Of a stretch of DNA of 33,900 bases, positions 24,158 to 31,765 are shown in pieces. Made by a program: the position numbers and the translations under genes. How positions within the stretch are numbered: the first letter of the stretch is position 1; each line of letters starts with the position of its first letter. The DNA comes from an uncultured Verrucomicrobiales bacterium (GTDB lineage: Bacteria; Verrucomicrobiota; Verrucomicrobiia; Verrucomicrobiales; Akkermansiaceae): the NCBI GenBank assembly GCA_937916505.1, contig CALFSW010000134.1, positions 1 to 33,900 of the forward strand. The letters are read 5' to 3'. Under the pieces are notes generated by a model. It ran no database searches. It was given only the letters and a program-made list of their open reading frames with translations, and was not told the origin of the DNA.

Positions 24158-25675
24158 TTAAAAGAACTTCGCGAGGGTTTTTTCGCTCGGTGGCCGGGAC
24201 ATGAGTGATCCGATGATCATGGCACCGGCACCGATGAACCACATGATGGCGGCGGGGACGATGCCTCCGAAGACGAAGTATTCTCCGCCAAAGCCGGACA
24301 TGGTGAAGAAGGTGATCCAGCTAATGAAGACGGCGATGACGCAGGAGTAGGCTCCGACCTTGGTCGCGCGTTTCCAATAAAGGGCGGCCAGGATGAGGGG
24401 GGTGAGGGCGGCAAATCCGGAGAAACACCAGATCGCGAGGTCGAAAACGCTTCGTTCGTAAAGAAGAAGAGCGGCGATGTAGGTCACGATGACAATTGCG
24501 ATGATAAAGCCACGGGCCATGGAGAGGATCTGCTTGTCGGTGTATTCCTTCTTGCTGTTATGGAGGACGATGTCGTTGGTGAACATCGTGCCGAGGCAGA
24601 GGAATTGGGAATCGAGCGAGGACATGATGGCGGCGAGGATGCCGGCGGTCACGAGCCCGACGATGATGGGGTCTTTCACAAGAACGCCGACGGTTTTGGC
24701 AAGGATGGCTCCGCTTGGAATTCCGGATGGAAAGATTCCGGTGGCCCAGACTCCGATGAGGACGCAGGGGACCCAGACGATGGCGATGCAAATGGGGTGG
24801 GCGACAACGGTGAGCTTGAAGCTTTTGGCGCTTTTAGCGGTGAGCCAGTGTTGGAAGAGGTGGGGGAACATGCCCACGCTGAGCGGGATGAACATGTAAC
24901 TTAGGAAAGTGAGCTGGGAGGTGCCCACTTCGCCGCCACTCGAGAGAGTGCGGACCTTATGGGATTCCTTGGCTTGTTCGATGGCGGCACCAAGTCCGCC
25001 GAGTCTATCGGAAATCAGGTAGAAGGCGAGGATGCCCATGACCATGAAGACGAGGGTTTGGAAGGTGTTGGCCCAAGCGGCGGCGCGGGAACCGCCCGCG
25101 AAGATGTAGGTGAGAACGACCGCGCTGATGACGAGTCCGGTGAACCACGGGGGGATGGCGCCGTTGTCGGTCCACTCGGGGAAGACTCCGGGGATGGTGC
25201 CTTTTGGGGTAATCTTGGCGCCGGTGACTCCGGCGATGGTTTTGCCTGCTCCGATGATTCCGATGAGAAGGTAGGGAATGACAAGGAGGACCAGGATGGG
25301 GAAGAGGAGATAACCGAAGGCCTTGGTCTCAAAGCGGGCGCGGAAATATTGGATCTGGGTGACGTAGCCGTAGCGCTTGCCGATGGCCCAGATCTTGATG
25401 CCGATGAGGAGAAAGCAGGCCGCATGGATGAGTCCGGAGGACGAGGCCATCAGGCCGTAGGTGCCAATGCCGCGCTCAAAGGCCTTGCCGGTGGATCCGA
25501 CGAGGGCGAAGGCGGTCATGGTGGTTCCGAAGACCGACATGAGGAGCATGAAGGGGCCGATGGAATGACTGGCGACGAAGTAATCCTTCGAGGTGCCCCG
25601 GAAGAGGGTCTTGGAAAAGAGGGCCAGGGCGAGGAGGAGGCCAAGATAAATGGCAATGACGATGACGGTGCTCAT
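24158..25675 (-). CDS. sodium:solute symporter family protein
   Basis: A 505-residue inner-membrane transporter of the SSS family, from the ATG at 25675, which overlaps the DUF3311 stop as ATGA. Multiple hydrophobic segments fit 13 TM helices; the first, VIVIAIYLGLLLALALF, is near the N-terminus. Family features are GTSKDYFVASHSIGPFMLLM and the segment SSLDSQFLCLGTMFTNDIVL near two thirds of the length, which is the usual SSS signature region. The partner DUF3311 protein suggests a pantothenate-type or organic-acid symporter with a small membrane subunit. The exact solute is unknown. The start further upstream at 25762 lies inside the DUF3311 gene and is rejected. Confidence 0.92.
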   Translation of the reverse strand: MSTVIVIAIYLGLLLALALFSKTLFRGTSKDYFVASHSIGPFMLLMSVFGTTMTAFALVGSTGKAFERGIGTYGLMASSSGLIHAACFLLIGIKIWAIGKRYGYVTQIQYFRARFETKAFGYLLFPILVLLVIPYLLIGIIGAGKTIAGVTGAKITPKGTIPGVFPEWTDNGAIPPWFTGLVISAVVLTYIFAGGSRAAAWANTFQTLVFMVMGILAFYLISDRLGGLGAAIEQAKESHKVRTLSSGGEVGTSQLTFLSYMFIPLSVGMFPHLFQHWLTAKSAKSFKLTVVAHPICIAIVWVPCVLIGVWATGIFPSGIPSGAILAKTVGVLVKDPIIVGLVTAGILAAIMSSLDSQFLCLGTMFTNDIVLHNSKKEYTDKQILSMARGFIIAIVIVTYIAALLLYERSVFDLAIWCFSGFAALTPLILAALYWKRATKVGAYSCVIAVFISWITFFTMSGFGGEYFVFGGIVPAAIMWFIGAGAMIIGSLMSRPPSEKTLAKFF

Positions 25676-25914
25676 TTGGCACCTCCTTCCCGGGAATCGT
25701 CTGCGCCTTCGGCCCATTCTTCGAGTTCGGTGGGCCAGGCGACCTTCATCACGATCCCCCAAAAGAGGGCGGCGATGAGCGAGTAGCAGGCGTGGTAGAA
25801 AAGTCCGACCGGCATGAAGCCGAAGACGAGGTTGGCATTATCCCAGTTCCAAAAGTCCTGATGGAGGACGAGGAGGATGAGGAAAACGATAAAGATGATC
25901 CCTTTCTTGTTCAT
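25672..25914 (-). CDS. DUF3311 small membrane protein
   Basis: An 80-residue membrane protein, the usual small companion of certain sodium:solute symporters. Two hydrophobic segments are visible: IIFIVFLILLVLHQDFW and FYHACYSLIAALFWGIVM. An acidic hydrophilic tail (ELEEWAEGADDSREGG) follows. Its stop overlaps the symporter ATG, so the two are translationally coupled and presumably form a complex. Its role is inferred from family linkage, not from any motif. Confidence 0.85.
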   Translation of the reverse strand: MNKKGIIFIVFLILLVLHQDFWNWDNANLVFGFMPVGLFYHACYSLIAALFWGIVMKVAWPTELEEWAEGADDSREGGAK

Positions 25915-25960
25915 TGAGCGAGTGGTGATTGCTTACCGTCAGTGTCTCGAAAGCCTTTCA

Positions 25961-26650
25961 ATGTGTCGATGGAATACTACTCTTCGTCCAGTGAAGCCGA
26001 CGACCAATCTAGCCACGAGTATCTCGCCCGACGGGGAAACCCTTTTGCTTCAGGAGCATGACGGTGAGTATTTCCTCAAAATTGGTGGCGTTCCTCTGAT
26101 GAGCACGACGGCGGCATCGTCCGAACAGAAAATGGCGGAGCTGGCATGCGGGGGAGAGATACGGAAGCAACGGGTTTTGATCGGGGGATTGGGCTTTGGG
26201 TTTACGTTGCGGCGGGTTTTGGAGTTGGTGACGGAGGATTCGGAGGTGGAGGTTGCGGAGTTGCTAAAGGTGATTATTGATTGGAATCGGGAGCACTTGA
26301 GGCCGGTGAATGGTTCCTTGTTGGATGATCCGAGAGTGGAGGTGATCAAAAAGGACGTTTTTAAGATCATGCAGTCCGGAGATCGATATGATGCCATCCT
26401 CCTTGATGTGGACAATAGTCCGGACCCTCTGGTGCAGAAGGGGAATGGGCGTCTTTACCAGCGTCGGGGGCTTGAAATCGCGAAAGCGGCCCTCAGGCCG
26501 AAGGGGAGGGTGGTCTATTGGTCGGCCCACGAGGATGCTGGATTTGTGAAGCTCCTGCGGAAGGTCTTTTCGCGAGTGGAGGCGATTCCTGCGAAGGCCT
26601 ATCCCAAGGCGAAGAGATTTACCCATACCTTGTTTTTGGCGGAGCGCTAG
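25961..26650 (+). CDS. spermidine-synthase-like SAM-binding protein
   Basis: A 229-residue cytoplasmic protein with a class I SAM-dependent Rossmann fold of the spermine/spermidine-synthase type. Hallmarks are ISPDGETLLLQEHDGEYFLK, VLIGGLGFGFTLRRVLELV (the glycine-rich loop), and YDAILLDVDNSPDPLVQKGN. The usual active-site pattern of true aminopropyltransferases is not clear, so the reaction is unknown. Start is uncertain: the ATG at 25961 or the GTG at 25991 (starting VKPTTNLATSISPDG), which agrees better with the start of related proteins. The frame is open up to 25877 but that overlaps the DUF3311 start. It converges with the selenoprotein candidate. Confidence 0.8.
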   Translation: MCRWNTTLRPVKPTTNLATSISPDGETLLLQEHDGEYFLKIGGVPLMSTTAASSEQKMAELACGGEIRKQRVLIGGLGFGFTLRRVLELVTEDSEVEVAELLKVIIDWNREHLRPVNGSLLDDPRVEVIKKDVFKIMQSGDRYDAILLDVDNSPDPLVQKGNGRLYQRRGLEIAKAALRPKGRVVYWSAHEDAGFVKLLRKVFSRVEAIPAKAYPKAKRFTHTLFLAER

Positions 26651-26665
26651 GAATTGGGGCAATTG

Positions 26666-26704
26666 AAAAAGAAAAACCCGGTGCCGTCAGAGACGGACCG
26701 GGTT
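26666..26704 (-). terminator. Rho-independent terminator of the selenoprotein candidate
   Basis: A strong hairpin, AACCCGGT-G-CCGTC (26675-26688) pairing with GACGG-ACCGGGTT (26692-26704) with one bulged G and a 3-nt loop. On the minus strand it is followed by TTTTTCTTTTT. It is 32 nt beyond the TAA at 26738-26736, showing that transcription on the minus strand runs to the end of the whole 187-codon frame. Confidence 0.85.
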
Positions 26705-26735
26705 CTTCGGTTTAAATGATTAGGGGGAAGAGACC

Positions 26736-27299
26736 TTAAAGGGGGCTTTTCACTTTGATGGCTGTCTTAATAACAGACTTACGCTTTTTGGTCATTTCAC
26801 CAATCTTCTCCTCGTCAAAGGAGTCGGCGGTCGCCATGAGAAGGGTAATATTTCCAGCGTTCACAAAGGCAGCACTGATTTCATCCAATTTTTCGAGATC
26901 GGCACGCAATCTCTCATTGGTCTGTGCTCATGTGCCGCCGGAGATGGCGATGTTGTAAGCTTCTTTGGGCGCTGGGATCTCTTTCTTCCCGACTCGCTCC
27001 ACCTTGATGCCGGCGGAGGAAAAGGCCTTCCGGAGAGTGCCGCGGGTTAACTTGAGTTCCTCAGTTTTGGTGGTGACGAAAGCAGTCATGCCCGAAAGCA
27101 TCACCTTATCGACTCCCTCAATCTTCTTCAAAGCCACACGGGCTTTGTTTGCCGCACCTCACCCACCACCGCTAAAGGACACAGTGTATCCCTGGATGCT
27201 CGATGCGGCAACCTCTTCAGCAGATGCCGGGGCTGCAAAAGCGGCTGGGGTCATTGCTCCAAAGGCACACATAATGCCGATTCTAATATTTGCGTTCAT
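26736..27299 (-). CDS. selenoprotein candidate: secreted protein with two tandem HMA-like domains, two in-frame TGA (Sec)
   Basis: Reading frame of 187 codons from ATG 27299 to TAA 26738-26736, with TGA at codons 47 (27161-27159) and 124 (26930-26928). Residues 1-23 are a signal peptide ending F-A-A, so export is predicted. Residues 38-103 form an HMA-like domain: YTVSFSGGG-U-GAANKARVA, then LKKIEGVDKVMLSGMTAF. Residues 114-187 form a second: YNIAISGGT-U-AQTNERLRA, then DLEKLDEISAAFVNAGNITL. In each, Sec replaces the first Cys of the GMTCxxC loop, and the second Cys is Ala or Thr. The mature protein has no cysteine. An in-frame TAA lies just before the ATG. Function may be metal (mercury, copper) or redox chemistry; this is inference. 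A doubly broken pseudogene is the alternative, but the matching positions, intact frame and hairpins argue against it. Confidence 0.85.
26895..26913 (-). promoter_or_regulatory. putative bacterial SECIS element for the second TGA
   Basis: Minus-strand hairpin GAGAUUG-CGUGC-CGAUCUC: 7 pairs including one U-G, with a five-base loop. The loop begins 22 nt after the TGA at 26930-26928, within the distance expected for bacterial SECIS elements, and has G in its second position followed by U. It is nearly the same shape as the hairpin behind the first TGA. Confidence 0.65.
27129..27147 (-). promoter_or_regulatory. putative bacterial SECIS element for the first TGA
   Basis: Minus-strand perfect hairpin CAAAGCC-CGUGU-GGCUUUG: 7 pairs with a five-base loop. 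The loop begins 19 nt after the TGA at 27161-27159. It has GU in the loop, as in the E. coli fdhF element, but no bulged U in the stem. It lies within the coding sequence, as bacterial SECIS elements do. Confidence 0.7.
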
Positions 27300-27372
27300 A
27301 GCGAGATCAGATTACCTCACTAATTCAGTGCCGCAAGCGGAGTTTTTGAGAAAAATGTGACAAAATCGGGGC

Positions 27373-27410
27373 AAAAAAAAGCGCCTCGTAGGAAAAATTC
27401 CCGCGAGGCG
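27373..27410 (-). terminator. Rho-independent terminator of rpsU
   Basis: Minus-strand stem CGCCTCG pairs with CGAGGCG (plus positions 27404-27410 and 27382-27388), with an inner GGAA/TTCC helix, followed by C then eight T residues (27380-27373). It is 37 nt past the rpsU stop and separates rpsU from the selenoprotein candidate, which therefore needs its own promoter in 27300-27372; TTGTCA and TTGCGG occur there but no convincing -10 is paired with them. Confidence 0.85.
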
Positions 27411-27446
27411 ACAGTTTGGTGGACCCTTTTTGAGTTTTTAGAAGTC

Positions 27447-27704
27447 TTATTCGGCGTTTCTTGCGGCTGCAGCAGCCGCTGCGGTGGCGACCTGTCCTTC
27501 GCTCTTGAACCTCCAACGAACCTTGTTGCGCTTGGGAGCGGTGCGGGCCTTGCGGATGGCGCGGGTGATGGTGCTTTCGTGTGCGCGACGGCGGCGCATT
27601 TCTTCGAGAATGCCTTCGGTATCGAGCTTGGTTTTCAAGCGCTTGAGGGCGCGGTCGACGCTCTCTCCATTTTTGACTTCAACGCCGCGAGTATGTTTTT
27701 GCAT
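27447..27704 (-). CDS. rpsU: 30S ribosomal protein bS21
   Basis: A ribosomal small-subunit protein of 85 residues, longer than the ~65-71 usual. The core matches bS21: VEVKNGESVDRALKRLKTKL, then GILEEMRRRRAHE and a lysine/arginine-rich continuation. A C-terminal tail EGQVATAAAAAAARNAE is alanine-rich and unusual; it may be a lineage-specific extension. AGGGG lies 8 nt before the ATG at 27704. A good promoter and terminator flank the gene, so it is monocistronic. bS21 acts near the anti-Shine-Dalgarno end of 16S rRNA in translation initiation. Confidence 0.93.
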   Translation of the reverse strand: MQKHTRGVEVKNGESVDRALKRLKTKLDTEGILEEMRRRRAHESTITRAIRKARTAPKRNKVRWRFKSEGQVATAAAAAAARNAE

Positions 27705-27736
27705 AGGAAAATCCCCTGGGTCCTTCGGGGAGCGGG

Positions 27737-27765
27737 AAACTAGGAGGGAGGCGGGGTAGCGTCAA
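27737..27765 (-). promoter_or_regulatory. sigma-70-type promoter of rpsU
   Basis: On the minus strand TTGACG (plus 27765-27760) is followed by a 17-nt spacer and TAGTTT (27742-27737). The -35 box matches five of six consensus bases; the -10 box is weaker. The expected transcript start is about 25 nt upstream of the rpsU ATG, leaving room for the AGGGG ribosome site. It sits just 22 nt after the phoD stop. Confidence 0.6.
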
Positions 27766-27786
27766 GCCTGCTTTTTCGGGAAAATT

Positions 27787-29370
27787 TTAGGCCTTCCGGA
27801 TTAATGGGGTGCCGGCTTCGACGACGAATTTCGCCCGTGAAGTCGTGACGCCTCCTGGTTTTTGGATCTCGTTGATCACTTTATAGTCCGCGGTGTAGGT
27901 TTTTGGGGTGACATCGCACATGATGTAGCCGCGTTCGCGGTTGTGGAATTTATTGCAGGGATTGCGGGCCTGCAGGATATCGAGCGATTTGACTTGGGCA
28001 CTGCCGTTTCCGCCGCTGGTGAGGGAGGTGGTGACGAATTCGGTGGCGACGGTGGGGAGATCGGGCTTCAGGTCATCGACCCGGAGTTCGTTGGCCCAGT
28101 TGGAGTGAATGTCTCCGGTGAGGACGACAGCGTTGGAAACCTTGTGGTCGCGGATGTGCTCGAGGAGTTTTTGGCGCTCGGCAGCGTAACCGGGCCATTG
28201 GTCCATGGAGTAGGCGGCGGTGTCACCGGTGGTCTTGCGATCGACCAATGCCATCATGACCTGTTGGGCGAGGATGTTCCAGGTTCCGGGCGAGGTTTTA
28301 AGAAATTCGAAGAGCCACTTGCGCTGGGCTGCTCCCAGCAAGGAGTTCCGGGGATTCAAAGCGGCCTCATTGAGAGGATCCTGCCCGTCGTTATTTGGCT
28401 GATCGGTTCGATATTGCCGGGTGTCGAGGACGAAGAACTCGGCAAGTTTTCCAAAGGAGCCTTTTCGATAAAGTTGCATATGGGGGCCTTGAGGGAGTGA
28501 GGAAGGCCGCAGAGGCATCATCTCGTAATAGGCCTGATAGGCATTGGCCCGGCGAAGGAGGAGTTGGGCCGGAGTGACACCGTTTTGTTCGGAAATGTCG
28601 TTGGCGTAGTTGTTATCAACCTCGTGATCGTCCCAGGTCAAAAACCAAGGGCAGGCCGCATGCATCGCCTGCAGATCTTTGTCGGTGCGATATTGGCAGT
28701 AGCGGACGCGGTAGTCATCGAGCGATTCGATTTCGGCACCAATGTGGCGGCGGACATTTCCCCCTTTTCCAGCGGCGTATTCATAAATGTAGTCGCCGAG
28801 GTGGAAGACGAAGTCGGGCTGGTCTTTGGCCATTTGCTGATAGGCGGTGAAGAGGCCTTGTTCCCAGTGCTGGCAGGAGGTGACTGCAAAGCGAAGTTTT
28901 TCCGGGTTGGCGTCGGGCCGCGGCATGGTCCGGGTGCGGCCAACGGGGCTGCTGGCACCGCCGGCGCGGAAACGATAATAATACCAGTGATCATTTTTCA
29001 GGCCCTTGGCCTCGATATGAACGGAAAAGCCCAAGGCGGGAGAGGCCTTGAAATTTCCCGAGCCGACCACCTTTTTGAAAGCGTCGTCTTCAGCAATTTG
29101 CCAATTCCCCTCAACCGGGTGATTGGGCATTCCGCCACCGGGTTCGAGTGGCTTGGGAGCGAGGCGGGTCCAAAGAATCACGCTTTCGTGATCAGGGTCT
29201 CCCGAGGCGACCCCCATTGAGAAGGGATCGGCTGAAAAGGTGACCTTTTTGGCACTCCCCGCGGTCTGTCCCAGCAAGGGGATTGTCGGGAGTAATGCTG
29301 CGTAGGAAAGAAACAGACGCCTGGAAAGGCCCCCTTCGTGTTGAAGTGCTGATGAAAGGTGGTCGAACAT
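27787..29370 (-). CDS. phoD: PhoD-type alkaline phosphatase
   Basis: A 527-residue secreted metallophosphatase (PhoD family, phosphodiester/monoester hydrolysis for phosphate supply). The N-terminus has a twin-arginine-like signal LSRRLFLSYAALLPTIPLLG, as usual for PhoD. The PhoD N-terminal Ig-like domain covers DPFSMGVASGDPDHESVILW and the following ~100 residues. The metallophosphatase core has VTSCQHWEQG, HLGDYIYEYAAG, TWDDHEVDNNYAND and VVLTGDIHSNWANEL with the metal-binding Asp, His and Asn residues. A Pho box was not recognised in the 172-nt divergent spacer shared with the protease gene (29371-29542), which contains two TATACT-like sequences but no clear -35. Confidence 0.93.
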   Translation of the reverse strand: MFDHLSSALQHEGGLSRRLFLSYAALLPTIPLLGQTAGSAKKVTFSADPFSMGVASGDPDHESVILWTRLAPKPLEPGGGMPNHPVEGNWQIAEDDAFKKVVGSGNFKASPALGFSVHIEAKGLKNDHWYYYRFRAGGASSPVGRTRTMPRPDANPEKLRFAVTSCQHWEQGLFTAYQQMAKDQPDFVFHLGDYIYEYAAGKGGNVRRHIGAEIESLDDYRVRYCQYRTDKDLQAMHAACPWFLTWDDHEVDNNYANDISEQNGVTPAQLLLRRANAYQAYYEMMPLRPSSLPQGPHMQLYRKGSFGKLAEFFVLDTRQYRTDQPNNDGQDPLNEAALNPRNSLLGAAQRKWLFEFLKTSPGTWNILAQQVMMALVDRKTTGDTAAYSMDQWPGYAAERQKLLEHIRDHKVSNAVVLTGDIHSNWANELRVDDLKPDLPTVATEFVTTSLTSGGNGSAQVKSLDILQARNPCNKFHNRERGYIMCDVTPKTYTADYKVINEIQKPGGVTTSRAKFVVEAGTPLIRKA

Positions 29371-29542
29371 AAATGCTAAGATGGCAGGTATACTGAACGT
29401 AAAGAAGTGGGAATGTCATTTCCCAAAGCGAGAAAGTTTCCGCGGTCGGTGGCGCTTTCGCTATACTGCAAATGACATCGACAGCTGCCCTTCTTTGAGT
29501 CAGAATCAGGTCGATCTGCTCCATCCACCGTCAGAGTCTCCC

Positions 29543-31765
29543 ATGATCAAATTTCCCCGCTTCATCTCCGCAGCAGCAATCGCTTTGGGCTTTCTTTCCA
29601 CTGCGCCCGGTTCGTCGGCAGAGTTTGAATTGGTTGGTCGTGAACTGGTCCGGATGATGCAGAATGGACATTATGCCCGGCTTCCTTTTAACGAGAACCT
29701 CAGTGCCCGGTTTCTGGAGCGGTATCTCACCACTCTCGATGGGGAGAAAAACTACTTTCTTGCGGCAGAGGTGGCCGATTTTAAACGGCAGCATGAGCGA
29801 AATCTCCATGATCACATCAGCACCAGGACGGTGATGCCCATTGCGAAGAGTATTTTTGAAATTTACAAAAGCCGGGTGGAGGCCCGGGTGGCCCATGCCC
29901 GTGATTTGCTGGAGAAAAATGAATTTGATTTCACCGGCGACCGTTCGATCAAGCGTGATCGCGCGGAAGCGGCGTGGCCTGCCGATGCCGGAGCCCTCCA
30001 AAAAATTTGGCGTGAGCAGCTGGACGACATGCTTCTCAGCGAAATCGTGCATCGTGAAAGGCTCCGTATCCGGGCAACCGAAGCAGGCAAGCCCGATCCT
30101 TTCCGGAAGGACATTTCTGCGGAGGAAAAGGTCGGCTCACGATACAACCGGCTTTTAAGAACGCTCGAGGGGACGACCGAGGAGGATATTGCCGATTACT
30201 TCTTCAGTGCGGTCACGACCTCATATGATCCCCATAGCGAGTATCTCAGTGCCAATGAGATGGAGCAGTTCAAAATCGATGTGAGCAATGAACTCGTCGG
30301 GATTGGTGCCCGACTTTCCATGAATGACCGGGGTGAGACCGAAATTTTTGGGATCGTTAACGGCGGGCCGGCTGACCGGCAAGGCGACCTGAAGCTGGGG
30401 GACCGTGTCATTGCGGTGTCTCCCGGCAACGACGGGAAGTGGGTTGATATCATGTTCAAGCCCATTGAAAAGGTGATCGAACACATCCTTGGGAAAGAGG
30501 GCGATCCGCTCGGGATCCGTCTGAATCGGACGATCGGGGGAAGGGATCAAACGATTGAGATTGCGATCCCCCGGGGGGTCGTGACGCTGAAGGATGACCT
30601 GTCCACCGCCAAGATCTACGAATATGGTGCCGGTGAGAATGTCACCAAACTTGCCGTCATTACGATTCCGTCCTTCTACTTCGATTTTGATAACAACGGC
30701 CACAGGGTGTCGGTGGATGTGGAGAGAATTTTGAAGCGCCTCAACGAGGAGGAAATTGACGGGATTGCCTTGGACCTCCGCGACAATACCGGAGGATCAC
30801 TCCCCGAAGTGCAGCGATTGACGGGTTTTTTCATTCATCGGGGCCCCATTGTTCAGGTCAAGGGGATCAGCGGGCAAATCGGGGCGCTCAACTCGTTCCA
30901 CCGCAAACCGCTCTACGACGGTCCGCTCGTCGTCCTGACGAACAAAGGAAGCGCATCTGCAACCGAAATTCTGGCCGGGGCTTTGCAAGACTACAACCGG
31001 GCGGTGATTGTTGGATCAACGACGACTTACGGAAAAGGAACGGTTCAGAAGACCTTGGATATTTCTGAATTCATGCCCATTTTCTCGGATCGTGTGCGTG
31101 CCGGATGGCTCAAGTTGACCTTCCAAAAATACTACCGGGTGACCGGGAGTTCGGTGCAAATCAAGGGCGTAACGCCTGATCTTATTTTGCCTGCCCTCAA
31201 TGACGCCTATGAAATGGGAGAGGGGTATAAGAAGTATGCCCTCCCGCACGATGTCATTCGACGGAGTGCAGGCTTCAAACCAAGGGATCGGCAGCATCTT
31301 TTTGTCACTCACCTGGAAGACAAAAGCAGCAAGAGGGTGAATCAAAATCAGTATTTTAAATATCTTCTCGAAGACATTGATCGGGCCAGGGAGGGAGTTC
31401 AAAAAAACAGCATCTCACTCAATCGCGAGGTCCGAATGACCGAGCTGAAAAAGAATGAGGACCTTCGGAAGAAACGCACTGCCGAACGCAAGGAACGGTT
31501 TGCCGCGATGGAAGCTGAAGACAAGAAGACCTTTAAAATATATCGCCTCACTCTTGATGACTTGGAGGCCGGGTCACTCCCTCTTTATGACACGGAGGAC
31601 CGTTCGGATGATCACGTCCGCCGGGCGGCAGATGAGGTGGCGGATCTTGAAAAGACTCTCAAATGGCCAAGTGGAATCGACTCTGTCAAGCGGGAGGGCC
31701 TCTACGTTCTACGAGACCTCGTCGACGCGATCCGCGCCGGACGTTTGGCGGGGATTATCAAGTGA
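29543..31765 (+). CDS. prc: carboxy-terminal processing (tail-specific) protease, S41 family
   Basis: A 740-residue periplasmic serine protease of the Prc/Tsp type. The signal peptide is MIKFPRFISAAAIALGFLST then APGSSA; the ATG at 29543 is chosen because the open frame upstream (from 29381) has no signal. The N-terminal domain has LDGEKNYFLAAEVADFKRQH, followed by a PDZ domain (GIVNGGPADRQGDLKLGDRV). The S41 core contains the nucleophile region NKGSASATEILAGALQDYN and the lysine of STTTYGKGTVQK. The C-terminal DUF3340-like region is helical and charged. Prc degrades SsrA-tagged and misfolded periplasmic proteins. Its stop (31763-31765) directly abuts the opposite gene's stop, forming TGATCA. 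Confidence 0.94.
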   Translation: MIKFPRFISAAAIALGFLSTAPGSSAEFELVGRELVRMMQNGHYARLPFNENLSARFLERYLTTLDGEKNYFLAAEVADFKRQHERNLHDHISTRTVMPIAKSIFEIYKSRVEARVAHARDLLEKNEFDFTGDRSIKRDRAEAAWPADAGALQKIWREQLDDMLLSEIVHRERLRIRATEAGKPDPFRKDISAEEKVGSRYNRLLRTLEGTTEEDIADYFFSAVTTSYDPHSEYLSANEMEQFKIDVSNELVGIGARLSMNDRGETEIFGIVNGGPADRQGDLKLGDRVIAVSPGNDGKWVDIMFKPIEKVIEHILGKEGDPLGIRLNRTIGGRDQTIEIAIPRGVVTLKDDLSTAKIYEYGAGENVTKLAVITIPSFYFDFDNNGHRVSVDVERILKRLNEEEIDGIALDLRDNTGGSLPEVQRLTGFFIHRGPIVQVKGISGQIGALNSFHRKPLYDGPLVVLTNKGSASATEILAGALQDYNRAVIVGSTTTYGKGTVQKTLDISEFMPIFSDRVRAGWLKLTFQKYYRVTGSSVQIKGVTPDLILPALNDAYEMGEGYKKYALPHDVIRRSAGFKPRDRQHLFVTHLEDKSSKRVNQNQYFKYLLEDIDRAREGVQKNSISLNREVRMTELKKNEDLRKKRTAERKERFAAMEAEDKKTFKIYRLTLDDLEAGSLPLYDTEDRSDDHVRRAADEVADLEKTLKWPSGIDSVKREGLYVLRDLVDAIRAGRLAGIIK

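Noticed and set aside
26755-26958. Plus-strand 67-codon ORF and the plus-strand 131-codon ORF at 26965-27360
   Set aside because: Both are antisense shadows of the selenoprotein candidate; the minus strand gives a signal peptide and two HMA-like repeats, while these frames have no recognisable features or ribosome sites.
26928-27137. Minus-strand 69-codon ORF as a complete gene
   Set aside because: It is the middle segment of the larger frame between the two TGA codons, starts in the middle of a domain, and has no ribosome site. I regard it as an artefact of reading TGA as stop.
26736-27299. Interpretation as a pseudogene with two nonsense mutations
   Set aside because: Two random mutations would not be expected to hit the same motif position in both repeats, with no other stop or frameshift in 187 codons and an intact signal peptide and terminator. 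It remains the main alternative to test.
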